A DNA stretch of 64,000 nucleotides, from assembly GCA_025463785.1 (NCBI GenBank), contig JAODBD010000003.1:186001-250000 (forward strand). The letters run 5' to 3'. The position numbers and the translations under genes were made by a program. The notes under the pieces are model-generated. The model was given only the letters and a program-made list of their open reading frames with translations. It did not search any database and was not told where the DNA came from. The DNA is from Glaciihabitans sp. GTDB taxonomy: Bacteria; Actinomycetota; Actinomycetes; Actinomycetales; Microbacteriaceae. This document shows, in pieces, positions 60,910 through 64,000 of this stretch (positions are counted from its first letter, which is position 1; every line of letters begins with the position of its first letter).

Positions 60910-62226
60910 CTAGCTTTCCTGTATTCCAATAATCGCGTGGACCCGCCGCGCGAGCACCCTCACGTCGCCGAGCTGCTCGAGGTGGGCGATCGCGGACTCG
61001 ATCTCCGTCGACCCCACTGCCTGAGCGGTCAGCTGCCGAAAACGCACGACCGAGTTGGCCCACCCCCAACGCAACATAGGGTCACGGCCGTCTCCGGGGT
61101 AGCCGAGTGCCGTCGCTGACACCGTAGTTCCGTCGAGATCGACGACGACCAGTGCGGGTTCGCCCGGCGATCGGTCCGCCACCAGTTCCACCCGTTCACC
61201 GAGGGCGAGCACCTCGGGGTCGTCGAGGGCGGCCTCACCAAACGAGTCGAGCAGCTTGCCCCCATCGCCCGACCGATGGCTGGCAAGGATAACGCTCGCC
61301 ACGACGAAACGAGTCGAGCGCTTCGCCTGCTTTGCGCTCGTCGGAGGAAACTCCATGGACAGTCGGGATGCTGATGCTTCGGTGAGGTGGACTCTCACCC
61401 CCCGAACATCGGCCGGCGCGGGCCGGTGAACCCGAAGGAGTTCGATCAGGGCTCCCGTGGCAGGGTGCAGGTCGCTGAAGTGTGGGTACGGCTTGAAGCT
61501 CACCCGCGTGATCGCCGCTTCGTCCCCGACCAGTTCGGCGCCGCCGGGCACTTCGCCCAGCCTCCCGACGAGTCCACCGCTGGCGTCGATAGCGTGAGCG
61601 GATGCATGGATGCCACTGGTCGCGAGCGCGTAAGCGCGCACGGCCGAACTTGCCGCCCACGCGGTCTGCACGGCGCGCATCGTCTCTTTCGCATCGAACT
61701 CGGTGATACCCGAGGCGAGAGAGGCGGCTATTCCGATTGCGTCGGAGCAGGTCTGCGCCGGCGCCGACCTGAGCCGCGCGATTGCAGCCGCGCCTGCGGG
61801 CGCCCCGAGGAATGAGCTCGGGTGAAAACCGCGTAAGTGGAGAGTGCTGGCTCCGGCAACCGAACCCAGACCGCTGAAGACGCGATAGCCGGCGACGAGC
61901 GCGGCGATCAGGTCGGCACCTGCAACGGGCGTTGGCGACGCGGCGGCGGCGGCGAGGAGTGCTGGCACCAAAACTGCGCCGGGGTGGGCTCGCGTCGCCT
62001 CATCGAAGTCATCGAGGCCGAGCATGCTGCACGCGATGCTCATCACGAATGCCTGATCGGCCCCCATAGCTGCGCGCGCAGCACCGACCCGCTTGTCGGC
62101 TCGGGATGAAATGGCGAGGCCGATGCTGTCGAGAAGGTGCACCTTCGCTGCGCTGGTGATCGATGCATCCGACACGGCGGATTCGGCGATGACGCGACCG
62201 GCACGCTCCAGGAGTCCCTCGGTCAT
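60910..62226 (-). CDS. MmgE/PrpD-family protein
   Basis: A 438-residue protein with the two-domain MmgE/PrpD fold: AAKVHLLDSIGLAISS, then DDFDEATRAHPGAVLVPALL, GFHPSSFLGAPAGAAAIARL, ITEFDAKETMRAVQTAWAA, and FKPYPHFSDLHPATGALIEL. PrpD is 2-methylcitrate dehydratase; relatives include aconitate decarboxylase and uncharacterised dehydratases. The prp partner genes are absent, so a different dehydratase or lyase reaction is likely. It starts two bases after the OCD stop. Confidence 0.9.
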   Translation of the reverse strand: MTEGLLERAGRVIAESAVSDASITSAAKVHLLDSIGLAISSRADKRVGAARAAMGADQAFVMSIACSMLGLDDFDEATRAHPGAVLVPALLAAAAASPTPVAGADLIAALVAGYRVFSGLGSVAGASTLHLRGFHPSSFLGAPAGAAAIARLRSAPAQTCSDAIGIAASLASGITEFDAKETMRAVQTAWAASSAVRAYALATSGIHASAHAIDASGGLVGRLGEVPGGAELVGDEAAITRVSFKPYPHFSDLHPATGALIELLRVHRPAPADVRGVRVHLTEASASRLSMEFPPTSAKQAKRSTRFVVASVILASHRSGDGGKLLDSFGEAALDDPEVLALGERVELVADRSPGEPALVVVDLDGTTVSATALGYPGDGRDPMLRWGWANSVVRFRQLTAQAVGSTEIESAIAHLEQLGDVRVLARRVHAIIGIQES

Positions 62227-62228
62227 GT

Positions 62229-63191
62229 TCAGGCCTCCGCCGATTCGAGCGCCTGCTGCCAGGCCCAGTGAGCGAACAGGATGTCCTGCGAGGCGAGACC
62301 CTCAGTGCGCACGATGATCTTCTCGTCGTCGTTCCTCCGCCCGTCCACGGTGCCCGCGATGAGACCAGAAAGCTCCCCTGCGAATCGCGTCTCGATCGGG
62401 TGGCCGTCCCGTATCAGCGCAGCGATATCCGCAGCCTCCTCGGTCTGTGCCCAGTCGTCGACGAGCAGCCTGTCTGAGGAGAGGTAGGCCGCTGCGTCGA
62501 GCTCATTCGAGCCGAGCGCGCACACAAGTACGCCCGACCGCAGTGGCCCGGTGATGATCGGAGCGCGCGCGGTGGTTGCCGTGACGATTGTGTCGCAACG
62601 CGCGAGGACGGCCGAGATTTCGGGCTCGACCCGCACCTCGACAGCTGAGAGGGATCGCGCGTAGTCGGCCAGTTCATGGCTGCGCGCGATTGTGCGTGAG
62701 GTGAGCGTGAGACTTGCCACGTCGAGTGCGGCGAGCATCGCCCCGACTGCGGCGCGAGCGACGGTACCCGCTCCGACGATCCCGACGTGGGTCTGCGGTC
62801 GGGCGAGCCGCGCGGCGGCGACTGCGACACTCGCCGCCGTTCGCAGGGAGTAGTTGTAGTGCTCGTCGACGATGGCGAGCGGAAACCCCGTGTCTATGCT
62901 CATGAGCACGACGAGTCGTGTCGTGAGATCCGCATCCGGACGGGTGCCGTCGGGCTCGGCCCGATACCCAACGATTCGGCAGCCCGCGACGCCAATCTCC
63001 GGGAGTGCGACCGCTTTGGAGTGAAAGCGCAGCGCCTTGCCCGCGGGACGCATCTTGAGCGCGCGAGGTGTCGGATAGTCGACCAGACCCTGTGATTCCC
63101 ACAGGAGCGCCTGTTCGGCCAGCTCGAGAGCTCGCTCAACCGAGAGCACGCGCTCACAGGTCTCTCGGTCGACATAGACCGGCTGCTGCAC
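62229..63191 (-). CDS. ornithine cyclodeaminase/mu-crystallin family protein
   Basis: A 320-residue protein with a GTG start. The substrate part has RFHSKAVALPEIG (Lys) and IVDEHYNYSLRTAASVAVAA. The Rossmann part has VGIVGAGTVARAAVGAML, IVTATTARAPII, and LVCALGSNELDAAAYLSSDR. Members are NAD(P)-linked ketimine reductases, amino-acid dehydrogenases or deaminating cyclases, including EutC of ectoine breakdown. It stands two bases after the M24 gene, which also has a counterpart (DoeA) in ectoine breakdown, but the other genes here do not match that pathway. Confidence 0.9.
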   Translation of the reverse strand: MQQPVYVDRETCERVLSVERALELAEQALLWESQGLVDYPTPRALKMRPAGKALRFHSKAVALPEIGVAGCRIVGYRAEPDGTRPDADLTTRLVVLMSIDTGFPLAIVDEHYNYSLRTAASVAVAAARLARPQTHVGIVGAGTVARAAVGAMLAALDVASLTLTSRTIARSHELADYARSLSAVEVRVEPEISAVLARCDTIVTATTARAPIITGPLRSGVLVCALGSNELDAAAYLSSDRLLVDDWAQTEEAADIAALIRDGHPIETRFAGELSGLIAGTVDGRRNDDEKIIVRTEGLASQDILFAHWAWQQALESAEA

Positions 63192-63193
63192 GG

Positions 63194-64000
63194 TCAGACC
63201 CCGATCACGACGAGGGTCTCGAGGCCGCGCGAGATGTGCTCATACCCGCTGTCGGTCACGACGACGACGTCTTCGACGTGCACCTTCTCTCCGGATGGCA
63301 GGAAGTAGCGCGGTTCGACGCAGAGCACGACGCCGGGCTCGAGGACGGTGTGGTCGAGTAGCCCGAGCGACGGTGACTCGCCGGCGTTGAGACCGAGACC
63401 GTGTCCGATCCGCTTGCGCCCCGCGATTCCCGGGAGACCTTCGGCCTCCATGGCATCGCTGCAGGCGCGGGCGATGTCGCTGCAGCGCGCGCCGGGCCGG
63501 ATGGCCTCGAGAGTGCGAGCGACGAGACGCGAGACTCGCGCATGCTCGTTGAGCTGCTCGGGGGACGGTTCGCCGACTACTGCTCGGCGCGCGATGTCCG
63601 CCTGGTATCCGTCGAGCGTTCCCCCGAAGTCGCACCAGATTGTGTCACCGAGGGCGAGCGGGCTCGAACTGGACTCCGCAGTCGTTGCCGTCGAGACATG
63701 GCCGGCGACATCGAACACGCTGCCGCCCTGAGACAGCTCGACAGCGACCGAAACCGAAAACTCCTTCTCCGTCATCCCCAGCCGGAATCTCTCGATGGCG
63801 CGGTGGTATGCCGCAAGGCTCATGTCCGCAGCGGTGGTGAGAACCTCGATCTCCCACTGACTCTTGTGGAGTCGCAGGTCGTCGAGGAGGGGACCGGCAT
63901 CCTCAATCTTCATGCCTGGCAGGTCGGTGAGCAGTTTCATCAGATCGTTGTATGGGAAGCCCAAACGCTGGTTGGTTCCCAGTTCCATGCCGACTCGCGC
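63194..64000 (-). CDS. M24-family metallohydrolase (Xaa-Pro peptidase/creatinase/ectoine hydrolase-like), partial
   Basis: The frame is open to the right edge, so the N-terminal creatinase domain is only partly seen. The visible 268 residues hold the pita-bread domain: LTTAADMSLAAYHRAIERFR, IWCDFGGTLDGYQADIARRA (metal Asp residues), IGHGLGLNAGESPSL (His), VLCVEPRYFLPSGEKVHVED (Glu), and the final Glu region. The relatives hydrolyse C-N bonds in peptides, creatine or ectoine. It is the first visible gene of the four-gene operon. Confidence 0.88.
   Translation of the reverse strand, partial: ARVGMELGTNQRLGFPYNDLMKLLTDLPGMKIEDAGPLLDDLRLHKSQWEIEVLTTAADMSLAAYHRAIERFRLGMTEKEFSVSVAVELSQGGSVFDVAGHVSTATTAESSSSPLALGDTIWCDFGGTLDGYQADIARRAVVGEPSPEQLNEHARVSRLVARTLEAIRPGARCSDIARACSDAMEAEGLPGIAGRKRIGHGLGLNAGESPSLGLLDHTVLEPGVVLCVEPRYFLPSGEKVHVEDVVVVTDSGYEHISRGLETLVVIGV

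Noticed and set aside
1-64000. CRISPR arrays, rRNA genes or intact insertion sequences
   Set aside because: No regularly spaced repeats, rRNA-like sequence or transposase frame was seen on either strand.
62229-64000. Ectoine degradation locus (DoeA/EutC)
   Set aside because: Only family-level resemblance of M24 and OCD proteins; the following PrpD and SDR genes are not part of that pathway, so it is kept only as an alternative.

Overview
This is a 64 kb stretch of a high-GC chromosome. It suggests an actinobacterium, most likely of the family Microbacteriaceae. Reasons: many GTG/TTG starts, frequent ATGA/GTGA gene overlaps, an LCP-family wall ligase, a RamB-type regulator beside the glyoxylate shunt, a DUF3566 protein, an ECF42 sigma factor and a two-component/FtsX-type ABC module. 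The family placement is inferred from style and gene content; no rRNA or marker gene in the window proves it.

Left part (1-10.3 kb): the end of an LCP ligase gene, then tRNA-Ser(GCT). Next to the tRNA lie decayed tyrosine and serine recombinases. An 89-nt degenerate second copy of the whole tRNA-Ser sits 8.9 kb downstream, so 1.3-10.3 kb looks like the scar of an integrated element. The bracketed DNA carries an MMPL exporter with its MarR regulator. Divergent to these is a tightly overlapping operon of ribB (DHBP synthase), a PlsC-type acyltransferase, an orphan protein and an SRPBCC protein. A FitAB/VapBC-type toxin-antitoxin pair follows.

Core-like part (10.4-30.6 kb): a histidine kinase and its likely response regulator flank a lipoprotein plus ABC exporter operon. 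Then come a DyP peroxidase, small membrane proteins, an NRAMP-related transporter, a PAP2 phosphatase, an aldo/keto reductase, the aceA-aceB glyoxylate shunt with divergent ramB, a secreted protein, ECF42 and tRNA-Arg(ACG).

Second accessory part (30.7-35.7 kb), just downstream of tRNA-Arg: a frameshifted AbiEi-type antitoxin, a small ABC transporter locus with a frameshifted membrane subunit, the remnant of a secreted peptide gene, and a frameshifted glyoxalase gene.

Middle (35.8-46.9 kb): an arsR/SRPBCC/DHFR-like operon; an uptake-and-hydrolysis operon (M20 deacylase, GntR/FCD regulator, alpha/beta hydrolase, APC permease); an EamA exporter; a PadR-ABC1 kinase pair; an AbrB/RelE-like toxin-antitoxin pair; and a MarR/glyoxalase pair.

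Right part (47.1-60.0 kb): an envelope polysaccharide locus with a TagF-GT4 fusion, UDP-glucose dehydrogenase, a lipid-anchored GH81 beta-1,3-glucanase, a NERD-like protein, a processive GT2 synthase, a 44-residue membrane peptide, an OafA-type acyltransferase and a GT-C-like membrane protein. It reads as a synthase-dependent, possibly acylated beta-glucan or glucuronoglucan pathway. The window ends with a four-gene catabolic operon (M24 hydrolase, ornithine cyclodeaminase family, MmgE/PrpD, SDR), cut at the right edge.

The most noteworthy items are the ribB/acyltransferase/MMPL cassette between duplicated tRNA-Ser copies, the beta-glucan locus with its unlisted 44-residue protein, and the decayed peptide/ABC locus after tRNA-Arg.
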